The translations under genes and the position numbers were made by a program. 39,222 nt of DNA from Terriglobia bacterium (lineage in GTDB: Bacteria; Acidobacteriota; Terriglobia; Terriglobales; Acidobacteriaceae): NCBI GenBank assembly GCA_020073215.1, contig JAIQFO010000045.1:1-39222 (forward strand), read 5' to 3'. The notes under the pieces were generated by a model. That model had not been told where the DNA came from. It did not search any database and saw only the letters and a program-made list of their open reading frames with translations. Below, one piece after another: positions 1-7,161 of the stretch (positions within the stretch are counted from its first letter, which is position 1; the number at the start of each line of letters is the position of its first letter).

Positions 1-316
1 TCTTCAATTCACTCGTGTTGGGCAGTTCGCCGAACAGAAGCAGGTAGGCAACTTCGAGATAGGTACAGTGTTCGGCGAGCACCTCAATGGGATAGCCGCG
101 ATAGCGCAGGATTCCCCGATCGCCGTCGATGTAGGTGATCGCGCTCCGGCAGGAAGCTGTATTCATAAAAGCGGGGTCGTAGGTCATGAGGCCGAAATCG
201 TCGGGCCCGGTCTTGATCTTGCGCAAATCCATGGCGCGGATGGTCCCGTTTTCGACGGGAAGGGTGTAGTTCTGTCCGGTGCGGTTGTCGGTGATGGTCA
301 AGGTGTCCTGCGGCAT
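1..316 (-). CDS. gltA: Citrate synthase, N-terminal part (cut by window edge)
   Basis: This is the first 105 residues of a type II citrate synthase, which condenses oxaloacetate and acetyl-CoA at the entry of the TCA cycle in the cytoplasm. The protein opens MPQDTLTITDNRTGQNYTLP and continues through the family's N-terminal beta region. It then shows TYIDGDRGILRYRGYPIEVL and YLEVAYLLLFGELPN, both characteristic of this enzyme. The catalytic His and Asp residues lie beyond the window. I chose the ATG at 316 because an AGGAGG lies six bases upstream. The ATG four bases further 5' opens a different frame that is only a shadow. The gene runs off the left edge, so nothing can be said about its 3' end. 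Confidence 0.93.
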   Translation of the reverse strand, partial: MPQDTLTITDNRTGQNYTLPVENGTIRAMDLRKIKTGPDDFGLMTYDPAFMNTASCRSAITYIDGDRGILRYRGYPIEVLAEHCTYLEVAYLLLFGELPNTSELK

Positions 317-407
317 CCATGTCCTCCTGAGAGCAATAGCAAGCGAAACAAACAATGATACCTCGGGGCGGCTTCCAGACGCAGTCGAAGCGTGGCAGGC
401 CTCGATC

Positions 408-2552
408 CTATCGAGCGCGAGCCAGCACCAGCGTCACATCGTCCGGCTGTTCATTGTCACCGATCCAGTCCTCCACCGCAGCGGTGACAACCTCCGTGAT
501 GCGCTCGAGCGGCAACTGGCGATTCGAGCGCACCAGTTGGATCAGACGTTCCTCGCCAAACTCGCCATAATCGTTTTCCGGCTCGGTGACACCGTCACTG
601 TACGCGACCAGCAGATCGCCGGGGTGGAGTTGGACCGTCTCTTCCGGAAAGCTCAAGTTGTCGAACAGCCCAACCACGGTTCCACCGCAGTCCAGCAGCC
701 GAGACGATCCATCTTCGGAAATCAGGATCGGCGGCAGGTGGCCGCCATTGGCGTAGGTGAGACGACGGGTCGCTCCGTCATAGATTCCCAAGAACAAAGT
801 CGCGTACTTTGCCGCCGGAGTGCTTTCGTAGAGTTGATGGTTGAGCAGCGTCAGCAGCGCCGCTGGAGACACTTCCCTTTCCCTCGCTTCGGAAGCCAAT
901 TCCAGCTCGGTCCCCCCCGCCACCGCTATCGCCACCGGTTCTCGCAGCACGGCTATGTCTTCGATGCTGTACGCGCGCACCGCCGAGTGGATCGTTGCCA
1001 TCATCAACGCCGCTGAAATTCCTTTGCCACTGATGTCGCCAACCGCCAGCAGCAGCTTGTCGGAATTCAGCCCCAGAAAATCGTAGTAGTCGCCGCTCAC
1101 GGTCCGCGCCGGACGGCAGAACCCGTGTACTTCCAGGCCTTCCAGTTGCGTGATCAACTTGGGATAGAGCTGCGCCTGCACTTCCTGCGCAATCGCCAAT
1201 TCGCTTTCCAGGCGCTGTTTTTCTTTTTGTTCCTGGACCAGCTTCTCGATCGATGTGGTCATCGAGTTGAAGGAGTTGGCCAGGGTTGCGAGTTGGTCGT
1301 TCGATCGTACCGTGATGCGGTGGCTGAAGTCGGCCCGATTGACGTGCTTGGTCGCCTGGTAGAGCTGGTCCACCGCCGACGTGATGCTGCGCGTCAGTTT
1401 CCATCCAACGATCAGCGCCAGCAGGACGACGATCGCGAACAGAATCGCAATGAACCGCAGGATGTACTCTAGGACTTCGGCATAATTGCCGAGTGCCGCA
1501 AACAGTCTCGCGTAAAGCACGGATGGCCGTGTATGCACACCCAGGGCCCCGGTCCGCTGCCGCTCCGCGGTCGTCGAAGCCCAATCCACAATCAAAAGTT
1601 GCGCACCGAAAATGATCTCGCGATCCACCGCGCTGCTTGCCGCAGGGAGCGTACCCGCAATAAATGTCGGTTCAAACTCCCGGCCGTCTTCGGAAACCGT
1701 CCTGCCCGAACTGATCAAGATCCCTTGTTTGTTCTTGTCTTCGACGCCCGGGATGGCAGCGGCGGGTTTCGGCTGCAGCAGCGTGATTTCTCCAAGTCCA
1801 GCAGCGATCTCCTCTACCAGCGCCTTGTCGAGCCGTTCGCTCGAAATCACGCGCAAAGACTCAGGCTCCGCCCCAATTACCGTGGCTGTGCGCAGGTAGA
1901 GCGCATCGTGATCCCGGACGATCTCGCGGAAATTGTCAGTCACGAAAGCGGGAGCGGTGAACGCTTCCGCTCCCTTCGGCCCCGTGCAGTTGGGCTGTGA
2001 CTGGTTCCCGTACCACACGCACACCTGCCGCCGCGCCCATTCGCGATGCTGCGGGCGCATACCGGCGATGGTTTCTCCGTTCGGGGTTTGGCCCTGGCTA
2101 TACCGGTTTACGATTTGTTTCGCAATCGCCCGGTTCGAGGCCCCCATGCTTCGTAAACGGCTCGCGATCTCGGAGGTCACGACAAAGCTGGCAAACTGCC
2201 CGGCAAAAAGATAAAGCGTGATCAGTGAAATCGTTACCAGCAGGAAAACGGGAATCACGCCAATAAAGACATAAGTGACGATCAACCGGTTCCGCAGCCG
2301 CCACAGAAGTTTCGCACGCAGCCAGCGGAACGCGGCAAGCGCAAGCAGCACAATCGCCAGCCCGCTGAGAAATGTTACCCAGCCTCCCAGGCTCGCCGAC
2401 GTTGCTGGACTTACCCCACGGGTCAGCCATTGCACGGCGACGAGGAGCAGGTCGAGCGCCAGCGCGTAGAGCGCCGCCCATGTGACCCAGGTCTGTGGCC
2501 AGAGCCCTTTTTCGCGCAGCTTGCTTTCGAATTCCAGAGAGATCAGTCTCAT
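408..2552 (-). CDS. Membrane-bound PP2C-type (SpoIIE/RsbU-like) serine phosphatase with HAMP domain
   Basis: A 714-aa sensor phosphatase of the kind that dephosphorylates an anti-sigma-factor antagonist. The N-terminus has three hydrophobic segments (about 23-44, 58-78, 89-125). A long extracytoplasmic-type region follows, then a fourth membrane segment (about 363-385), a HAMP linker (385-440) and a short coiled linker. The C-terminal phosphatase domain (about 455-714) keeps the metal-site motifs SGDYYDF (486-492), GDISGKG (505-511), YANGGHLPP, YSDGVTE and DDVTL, so it should be active. No anti-sigma factor or antagonist gene is adjacent, so the partner is unknown. It lies 91 bases downstream of the citrate synthase start on the same strand. 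The family assignment is strong; the stress-signalling role is inferred from the family. Confidence 0.9.
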   Translation of the reverse strand: MRLISLEFESKLREKGLWPQTWVTWAALYALALDLLLVAVQWLTRGVSPATSASLGGWVTFLSGLAIVLLALAAFRWLRAKLLWRLRNRLIVTYVFIGVIPVFLLVTISLITLYLFAGQFASFVVTSEIASRLRSMGASNRAIAKQIVNRYSQGQTPNGETIAGMRPQHREWARRQVCVWYGNQSQPNCTGPKGAEAFTAPAFVTDNFREIVRDHDALYLRTATVIGAEPESLRVISSERLDKALVEEIAAGLGEITLLQPKPAAAIPGVEDKNKQGILISSGRTVSEDGREFEPTFIAGTLPAASSAVDREIIFGAQLLIVDWASTTAERQRTGALGVHTRPSVLYARLFAALGNYAEVLEYILRFIAILFAIVVLLALIVGWKLTRSITSAVDQLYQATKHVNRADFSHRITVRSNDQLATLANSFNSMTTSIEKLVQEQKEKQRLESELAIAQEVQAQLYPKLITQLEGLEVHGFCRPARTVSGDYYDFLGLNSDKLLLAVGDISGKGISAALMMATIHSAVRAYSIEDIAVLREPVAIAVAGGTELELASEAREREVSPAALLTLLNHQLYESTPAAKYATLFLGIYDGATRRLTYANGGHLPPILISEDGSSRLLDCGGTVVGLFDNLSFPEETVQLHPGDLLVAYSDGVTEPENDYGEFGEERLIQLVRSNRQLPLERITEVVTAAVEDWIGDNEQPDDVTLVLARAR

Positions 2553-2612
2553 CCCGTAGCCTGCTTCACCGCCTGCCGATTCGACGCCGCACCTGCTGTC
2601 ATGTTGCAGGCG

Positions 2613-2813
2613 TCATATCTCAGGATAGATGTCGAAAAAGGCCGCCAGACTCGTCTTGAGCTGCTTCTCAATCTCGTCTTTGCCACCCTCGAGAATGTGC
2701 ATGGCGACGCGAGCATCCTTCCCATTTTTCAGTTTGATCGTGGCCGCGCCCACTTCCGCCACCTCATCAGAGGGCAGCAGACGCAGACCGTACACCAAGG
2801 TCAGGTTTGCCAT
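2613..2813 (-). CDS. Small conserved-looking protein, 66 aa, function unknown
   Basis: I do not recognise this protein. It reads MANLTLVYGLRLLPSDEVAE and ends AAFFDIYPEI. It looks like a small soluble alpha/beta protein with a central charged stretch and no signal peptide or membrane segment. A longer reading from 2909 is possible, but its extra 32 residues come from a repeat-rich intergenic stretch and have poor composition. I therefore chose the Met at 2813. That start has no Shine-Dalgarno, but a TACAAT hexamer ends six bases before the ATG, which suggests a leaderless message. It sits between the phosphatase and the HIT gene on the same strand. Confidence 0.6.
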   Translation of the reverse strand: MANLTLVYGLRLLPSDEVAEVGAATIKLKNGKDARVAMHILEGGKDEIEKQLKTSLAAFFDIYPEI

Positions 2814-2819
2814 CTCACG

Positions 2820-2825
2820 ATTGTA
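2820..2825 (-). promoter_or_regulatory. Candidate -10 box (TACAAT) of the 66-aa gene
   Basis: On the minus strand TACAAT is followed by six bases and then the ATG at 2813. This spacing would put the transcript start at or next to the start codon. No convincing -35 box is visible. Confidence 0.4.
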
Positions 2826-2925
2826 AGCCAGAGATTGAGTCGAAAGATTTCGGGGAGCAGAATGCACGGGGCCAGGTCGCCAGGGTGTAGAAGCGAAGGA
2901 GTTCTGCATCGGGGCGAGTACAAAT

Positions 2926-2999
2926 GCATAGGTCCTTCGCTTCGCTCAGATGACAATCTAAGGTCCGGATGACAATCTGGAGTCAGGAGGACAATCGAA
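2926..2999. repeat. Intergenic repeat of the 'CCTTCGCTTCGCTCA..ATGACAA' type
   Basis: The stretch contains GTCCTTCGCTTCGCTCAGAT, then GACAATCTAAGG, GACAATCTGGAG and GACAATCG, that is, three GACAAT-started units in short succession. I recall similar strings scattered through acidobacterial intergenic DNA. This is from memory and unchecked. No gene is supported here. Confidence 0.45.
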
Positions 3000-3015
3000 C
3001 GGACGATGAGCGAGA

Positions 3016-3357
3016 TTATCCCGGGGGCCAATGCAGCGAGCGCCCGCCGATGAGGTGCACATGCAGATGAAAAACCGACTGCCCGGCGCGCGGACCTACG
3101 TTGAGGACCGTGCGGTAGCCATCTTCAATCGACCGCTCCCGGGCGATGCGCGCGGCTGCCAGGTGACAGCGCCCCACCAGTTCGGCGTCTTCCGCCACCG
3201 CTTCCTTCAAGCCAGCAATATGTTTCTTGGGGACGACCAGGACGTGGGTCGGGCCTTGTGGGTTCAGATCTTCAAAGGCAAATGTGTGCTGGTCTTCAAA
3301 AACTTTCTTGGAAGGCACTTCGCCGCGAATAATCCGGCAGAATAGACAATCCGCCAT
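3016..3357 (-). CDS. HIT family (HinT-like) nucleotide-binding hydrolase
   Basis: A 113-aa histidine-triad protein, the usual length for HinT-type purine nucleoside phosphoramidate hydrolases. The active-site triad HLHVHLIGG is at residues 97-105. CLFC at 4-7 matches the zinc-site start of this branch. The conserved middle PQGPTHVLVVPKKHIAGL and the NVGPRAGQSVFH stretch preceding the triad are also present. The start ATG at 3357 has GGAG about nine bases upstream. The protein acts in the cytoplasm; its physiological substrate is uncertain even in model bacteria. It is followed, after about 200 bases of repeat-like DNA, by the 66-aa gene on the same strand. Confidence 0.93.
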   Translation of the reverse strand: MADCLFCRIIRGEVPSKKVFEDQHTFAFEDLNPQGPTHVLVVPKKHIAGLKEAVAEDAELVGRCHLAAARIARERSIEDGYRTVLNVGPRAGQSVFHLHVHLIGGRSLHWPPG

Positions 3358-3496
3358 AAGTGAGTCTCCCCTCGCCTGGGATTACGATCATCCGGCAAGT
3401 AATGTCGGAGATAGGTGCTCTATGTCTCTGGCAGAAACAATAACACTAACTCAACAACCTGTTGCAATAAATGTTTTTCAGTCGAGCCGCGCTCTT

Positions 3497-4276
3497 TCAG
3501 TCGAGGCGCACCAGGAACACCGCACCTTCCGGCGTCTCCTCCTCGCGGGCGAGAGCGGTAGCGCGTTGGCGGTCGTCGTCGAGCACTCGCACTCGCACCC
3601 ACCAGACTCCCACCGGACTCCTAAACTTCAGCACCTGGGCCGTCTGGTAACGCTTCTGCAGATGTTCGGCCATGTTAGCCGCTGCTTTCTCCCCGGTGAA
3701 GGAGCCGATCTGAACCGCCCAGCGTCCACCCGTAGCGAGAGACGCCGGCGCTTGCATCACCTCCAAGCGGACTTTCGCGGTGCCCGGCAGGAATACATCC
3801 AGCGCCTTCGCGGCCGCCAGCGAAAGATCGACGATGCGTCCTTCGACGAACGGCCCGCGGTCGGTGATCCGCACCAGCGCCGAATTCCCGGTCTTCAAAT
3901 TCGTGATACGCACAATCGAGCCCAGCGGCAAAGTAAGATGCGCCGCCGTCATCGCGTTCATGTCGTAAACCTCGCCGTTCGACCCGCGCCGGTTGTGATA
4001 CGGAGCGCCGTACCAACTCGCCATTCCGGTCTCTTCAAAGATCGGTTTCGCGCCGGCGGGAATTTCAATCTTCTGGTTTTGGCCCGCGGTTTCACCCGGC
4101 GGGGGAGTGACAGCTGGCTTCTCTTTTTCTTGCGGAATGGAAGGCGGTGGCGGAACCTGCGCCTGCGTGGGTTTATGCCCACAGCCGGTCAGAAAGGCGC
4201 TGCCCAGCGATAGAAGAAGGAGGAGACATAGCAGCCGGAATGCAGCGGTTCGTCGCGATGGTCGCCGGGCGTTCAT
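3497..4276 (-). CDS. rlpA: RlpA-like septal ring lytic transglycosylase lipoprotein with SPOR domain
   Basis: A 259-aa outer-membrane-type lipoprotein. A hydrophobic signal ends in the lipobox FLTGC (Cys32) and is followed by a Pro-rich linker. The double-psi beta-barrel domain (about 80-180) has GMASWYGAPYHNRRGSNGEV, TAAHLTLPLG and RITDRGPFVEGRIVDLS. These include the His and Asp thought to be catalytic in RlpA. The C-terminal SPOR domain (about 183-258) begins GRWAVQIGSFTGEKAAANMA and should bind denuded glycan at the division septum. Family members cleave glycan strands lacking stem peptides. The ATG at 4276 has no clear ribosome site but is the only start giving a sensible signal peptide. 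It lies 22 bases downstream of the small gene at 4299, so the two may be co-transcribed. Confidence 0.92.
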   Translation of the reverse strand: MNARRPSRRTAAFRLLCLLLLLSLGSAFLTGCGHKPTQAQVPPPPSIPQEKEKPAVTPPPGETAGQNQKIEIPAGAKPIFEETGMASWYGAPYHNRRGSNGEVYDMNAMTAAHLTLPLGSIVRITNLKTGNSALVRITDRGPFVEGRIVDLSLAAAKALDVFLPGTAKVRLEVMQAPASLATGGRWAVQIGSFTGEKAAANMAEHLQKRYQTAQVLKFRSPVGVWWVRVRVLDDDRQRATALAREEETPEGAVFLVRLD

Positions 4277-4298
4277 GGGTTGGCAGATGGAAGGCGAC

Positions 4299-4523
4299 TC
4301 AAGAACTCTTGCGGTGTGTTTCCAGAAAATCGGCGAACTTGGAGAGTTTTCCCGCTGCCGTTCGCAGCGCCTTCGAGGAGTGGGTCCGCACCGCTGGTAC
4401 CACTTCGTCGTTCAGATAGGTCACCAGTTCCGCCGTCTCTTTTTCCAGAGTCTCGGCAATGTTCGCTACCGAACGATTGAAGCGCGCGGAAGCCTCTCCC
4501 ACCTTGCGGTCGAATTTCGTCAT
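4299..4523 (-). CDS. Small coiled-coil-like protein, 74 aa, function unknown
   Basis: I do not recognise a named family. The sequence begins MTKFDRKVGEASARFNRSVA and is almost entirely predicted helix, with alternating charged and hydrophobic residues (ETLEKETAELVTYLNDEV). It resembles small soluble or stress-associated helical proteins. There is no signal peptide. Two ATGs are available. The second, at 4523, is favoured because AGG lies six bases upstream, whereas it touches the first. It immediately precedes rlpA on the same strand, with 22 bases between them, so an operon is likely. That is the only functional hint. Confidence 0.65.
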   Translation of the reverse strand: MTKFDRKVGEASARFNRSVANIAETLEKETAELVTYLNDEVVPAVRTHSSKALRTAAGKLSKFADFLETHRKSS

Positions 4524-4588
4524 ACCCATCCTGCCGGTCCGGGTTAATGTTCACTCGTGTGCCGCGGTTACCAGGCCTCCTTATTATG

Positions 4589-4610
4589 GTGGGCACTCTT
4601 GCCCGCGGTC
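4589..4610. repeat. Short palindromic repeat (GGGCACTCTTGCCCGCGG type)
   Basis: The 22-base stretch GTGGGCACTCTTGCCCGCGG plus TC is the reverse-complement form of the element at 18711-18741 and is related to those at 11624-11650 and 37700-37728. It contains the inverted repeat GGGCA..TGCCC. Confidence 0.55.
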
Positions 4611-4630
4611 AATCCGGCTTTGTCTGTCCC

Positions 4631-4669
4631 GATAAGTCTGCCGGATAAGTCCGCAGGATGAGTCCACCG
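4631..4669 (+). repeat. Three tandem 13-bp units upstream of mutY
   Basis: GATAAGTCTGCCG, GATAAGTCCGCAG and GATGAGTCCACCG follow each other without a gap, about 20 bases before the mutY start. They could be a degenerate tandem repeat or a binding site overlapping the promoter. Confidence 0.55.
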
Positions 4670-4677
4670 GGTCACGA

Positions 4678-4683
4678 TACAAT
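4678..4683 (+). promoter_or_regulatory. Candidate -10 box (TACAAT) giving a leaderless mutY transcript
   Basis: TACAAT is followed by GCGCC and then the mutY ATG at 4689. Transcription would begin at or next to the A of the ATG. No Shine-Dalgarno is present upstream of the start, which agrees with leaderless translation. A good -35 box is not evident. Confidence 0.45.
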
Positions 4684-4688
4684 GCGCC

Positions 4689-5834
4689 ATGCGACCGGCT
4701 GGAAATTGGAGGACTGACGTTGCATCGCCCGCCCCGCCAGCGATTGCCGAGCTGCGCTCGGCTTGGACGGGCGAGGGCGCCCGTCCCCACACGAGCAGGG
4801 GCGCCTGTCCCTCCACGAGCGGGGACCTCGGCCGCTTCCGGCGGGCGCTGCTCCGCTGGTACGACCAGCATCGCCGCGAACTTCCCTGGCGCAAGACTCG
4901 CGATCCCTACCGCATCTGGCTAAGCGAAATCATGCTGCAGCAGACGCGCGTAGCCGCCGTGGTTGAGCACTACCGCATTTTCCTTAAGCGTTTCCCGAAT
5001 GTTCAGGCGCTCGCCGCAGCTACGGAAGACGCCGTGCTCGCCGCCTGGAGCGGTCTCGGCTACTACCGCCGGGCACGCATGTTGTGCCAGAGCGCAAGAG
5101 AACTCGTGCGGATGCACGGCGGCCGCTTCCCGCAAACTGCCGAGGCCCTCCAAGCTCTCCCCGGCATCGGACGTTACACCGCCGCAGCCATCGCCAGCAT
5201 CGCCTTTGCGGAACCCGTGGCCGTTGTCGATGTCAATGTCGAGCGTGTGTTACAAAGATTGACCGGCATCGATCTCGCTACGCCCCAAACCTGGCAACAT
5301 GCCCGAGCCCTCCTCGCGACCTCCCGGCCCGGGGATTTCAATCAGGCCATGATGGAACTCGGTGCAACCGTGTGCCTGCCGCGCCAGCCCCGCTGCCCAA
5401 GCTGTCCGGTCCGGAAATGGTGTGTAAACCAACCATCCAACTTCAACCAGGGCGCAAACGGCACAATAACAATGGAGGGAAGCGCGCCCCAGCCCGGCGG
5501 AACTCTAACCCAACCCTCGAGCCGCCGGGTTAAGAAAGAAATCTGGTGCGTGCTAAACCAGCGCAACGGCAGCATCCGGCTCGTCCAGCGTCCGAGAAAA
5601 TCGCAGCTCATGCCCGGCATGTGGGAACTGCCGCAACTGCCGCAGAAGCGGCGGCCGACGCCTGTCCGCGTTGTCTGGCGCACTTTCCGCCATTCCATCA
5701 CAGTTACCGATTACACAGTCCACGTGCACAGGGGCCGGACCGCCAGAGGTCAACGGATCCCCGTCGCAGACATTTCCCGTTTTCCCCTCACCGGCCTGAC
5801 GCGAAAGATTCTAAAAGCCGCCAGCGTCATCTAA
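4689..5834 (+). CDS. mutY: A/G-specific adenine DNA glycosylase MutY
   Basis: A 381-aa base-excision repair enzyme that removes adenine mispaired with 8-oxoguanine. The catalytic domain starts near residue 50. It contains WLSEIMLQQTRV with the catalytic Glu80, the helix-hairpin-helix LPGIGRYTAAAI (157-168) and VVDVNVERV with Asp181. The 4Fe-4S ligands are Cys229, 236, 239 and 245 in the expected C-X6-C-X2-C-X5-C spacing. The C-terminal NUDIX-like 8-oxoG recognition domain includes RLVQRPRKSQLMPGMWELPQ. The first 48 or so residues are odd: residues about 20-46 are encoded by a dispersed GC-rich repeat and replace the short N-terminus usual for MutY. No Met lies between the repeat and the core, so the repeat must be translated unless a non-standard start is used. 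The peroxiredoxin follows 54 bases downstream. Confidence 0.95.
   Translation: MRPAGNWRTDVASPAPPAIAELRSAWTGEGARPHTSRGACPSTSGDLGRFRRALLRWYDQHRRELPWRKTRDPYRIWLSEIMLQQTRVAAVVEHYRIFLKRFPNVQALAAATEDAVLAAWSGLGYYRRARMLCQSARELVRMHGGRFPQTAEALQALPGIGRYTAAAIASIAFAEPVAVVDVNVERVLQRLTGIDLATPQTWQHARALLATSRPGDFNQAMMELGATVCLPRQPRCPSCPVRKWCVNQPSNFNQGANGTITMEGSAPQPGGTLTQPSSRRVKKEIWCVLNQRNGSIRLVQRPRKSQLMPGMWELPQLPQKRRPTPVRVVWRTFRHSITVTDYTVHVHRGRTARGQRIPVADISRFPLTGLTRKILKAASVI
4746..4826 (+). repeat. GC-rich palindromic element translated within mutY
   Basis: The element starts GCCGAGCTGCGCTCGGCTTG, a palindrome (GCCGAGC..GCTCGGC), and continues with GACGGGCGAGGGCGCCCGTC, a second palindrome. It ends CCCACACGAGCA. 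A degenerate second half-copy, GGGGCGCCTGTCCCTCCACG, follows at 4798. The first 52 bases match 27750-27801 at 47 positions without gaps. Related copies lie at 23209-23259, 26702-26742 and 37511-37562. Confidence 0.85.
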
Positions 5835-5888
5835 AATCGGAAGGCACGTATGACGCGGCTCGATCGCCTGTTCGGAGGTTCGAAAAGT

Positions 5889-6386
5889 ATGCCTGCACTG
5901 CGGGAGGGAACCAAAGCTCCTGACTTTTCTCTACCCGCCCTCGATGGCGGCAAATTTTCATTGCAAGAAGCACTCCACCGCGGACCAGTATTGGCCGCCT
6001 TCTTCAAGATTTCCTGCCCCGTGTGTCAGTATGCGTTTCCGTTTTTCGAACGCCTGCACAAAGCCTACGGTAGCCAGAAAGTCGCCATGGTTGGAATCTC
6101 TCAAGACGATAAGACGAACACCGCCGCCTTCTTGAAAGAATATGGCGTAACTTTTTCCGCGCTCCTCGACGATCCCGCCGGTTATGTGGTTTCCAACGCC
6201 TACGGCCTCACCAACGTGCCCTCATGGTTCCTCATTGGCCAGGACGCCGAGATCAAGATTTCCAGTGTCGGCTGGGTTAGAGCAGACGTGGAAGCTTTGA
6301 ACCGCCACCTGTCCGATGCCAACCATACGTCGCAGCGGCGCCTGTTTCGGCACGCCGACGACGTCCGCGACTTTTGGCCTGGTTGA
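5889..6386 (+). CDS. Peroxiredoxin / AhpC-TSA family thioredoxin-fold protein
   Basis: A 165-aa thioredoxin-fold protein. It opens MPALREGTKAPDFSLPALDG, typical of AhpC/TSA proteins. The active site KISCPVCQYAFP has a CxxC pair at Cys43 and Cys46, and GLTNVPSWFLIG provides the cis-Pro loop. The CxxC makes it resemble a TlpA/BCP-like redoxin rather than a classical 2-Cys peroxiredoxin. Likely roles are peroxide reduction or thiol-disulfide exchange. No signal peptide is visible, so it is probably cytoplasmic. A longer reading from 5850 exists, but GGAGG about ten bases before the ATG at 5889 favours the shorter form. It lies just downstream of mutY on the same strand, a plausible oxidative-damage pairing. 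Confidence 0.85.
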   Translation: MPALREGTKAPDFSLPALDGGKFSLQEALHRGPVLAAFFKISCPVCQYAFPFFERLHKAYGSQKVAMVGISQDDKTNTAAFLKEYGVTFSALLDDPAGYVVSNAYGLTNVPSWFLIGQDAEIKISSVGWVRADVEALNRHLSDANHTSQRRLFRHADDVRDFWPG

Positions 6387-6431
6387 GGCTCCAAGAACTA
6401 ATCCCGCGGTCGCGGGAGAAAAGAAGCACTA

Positions 6432-6947
6432 TTAAGGTTTGTAAAGTAGGCGAGGCAACAGCTTGAATATCCAAATTAGCGCTAAGGTGCTGCCCACCGC
6501 TACAACCCACACCTTCAAAACCTGCTCCCAATCGAGAGGAAGCTCTTCTAAGAAAATAATTGGGTTCGAAAAAAATCCGCGCTTCCTCTCGGCGAGGTAG
6601 GTGCCCGTTGGTATTAACGGGAAATAGAGCAATATGACGAAAACTGTTGTTGTGAAACGTTCCATCCCCGTTTCCGAATTGTAGACGTACCTGGCCTTGC
6701 CAAACCGACGACGCCCAACGCTGTAGATGGAAAAAAGTCGACCCGGATTCGCCGCCTGCTCAGTTTCGCGCTGCGACTCCTGCTCACGGAACGCGCTCAG
6801 TCGGTCAGTCCCGATTTGCCGCCTTGATAGTTCGCCCTTCAGAGCGTCATTGGCCTCGAGGGTCAGTTGTTCGGAATCAAGCTCCAATCGCAGGAGTTCG
6901 TCGTCCGTTTTGGACTGGTATTCTTTGGCGAAGTCCTGGATTTCCAT
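6432..6947 (-). CDS. Membrane protein of unknown function, 171 aa
   Basis: I do not recognise a characterised family. The first 60 residues are soluble and helical, starting MEIQDFAKEYQSKTDDELLR, a pattern suggesting a ruler-like or adaptor helix. A basic middle (VGRRRFGKARYVY) is followed by two hydrophobic segments. The first is VFVILLYFPLIPTGTYL and the second, near the C-terminus, is VWVVAVGSTLALIWIFKLL. The upstream Met at 6989 gives an implausible extension. The Met at 6947 has no Shine-Dalgarno, but TAATAT ends eight bases before it. The gene faces the peroxiredoxin gene and is divergent from the cyclase-like gene. Confidence 0.7.
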   Translation of the reverse strand: MEIQDFAKEYQSKTDDELLRLELDSEQLTLEANDALKGELSRRQIGTDRLSAFREQESQRETEQAANPGRLFSIYSVGRRRFGKARYVYNSETGMERFTTTVFVILLYFPLIPTGTYLAERKRGFFSNPIIFLEELPLDWEQVLKVWVVAVGSTLALIWIFKLLPRLLYKP

Positions 6948-6955
6948 GTCGCGGA

Positions 6956-6961
6956 ATATTA
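6956..6961 (-). promoter_or_regulatory. Candidate -10 box (TAATAT) with possible -35 for the 171-aa membrane protein gene
   Basis: On the minus strand TAATAT is followed by eight bases and the ATG at 6947. TTGTTT lies 18 bases upstream as a possible -35. The arrangement again predicts a near-leaderless message. Confidence 0.4.
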
Positions 6962-7161
6962 GTCCACTTCCGACAATTGAAACAAGCAAGTGATGAATTC
7001 AAAAAAGCACGTGGCACCAGTCGTTAGCCGTGACGACGCTACGACGACAGCCGTTACCACGCTGTTTCTGCGCCTACACTTGCGTAACTTTGGGCCCGTC
7101 CCGGCGGCGTGCTAGCCTGCTTAGTATTGCAGTTTCAGCAATTTGCAATCAGCGCAGGACG

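Noticed and set aside
279..1016. Long plus-strand ORF of 245 codons opposite the phosphatase gene
   Set aside because: It is the antisense of a clear PP2C phosphatase and has shadow-type composition rich in Arg, Gln and His.
2814..2909. Longer 98-aa reading of the small protein ending at 2613
   Set aside because: The extra residues come from intergenic repeat-like DNA and have no protein-like pattern.
3227..4213. Plus-strand ORF of 328 codons opposite HIT and rlpA
   Set aside because: It spans two real genes and their gap in the opposite strand, the mark of a chance GC-rich frame.
4746..4826. Sequencing or assembly error creating a false mutY N-terminus
   Set aside because: The same element is found in several other places and stays in frame in three enzymes, which an error would not explain.
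5850..5888. Longer peroxiredoxin start at 5850
   Set aside because: GGAGG sits at the right distance from the ATG at 5889, and family proteins begin there.
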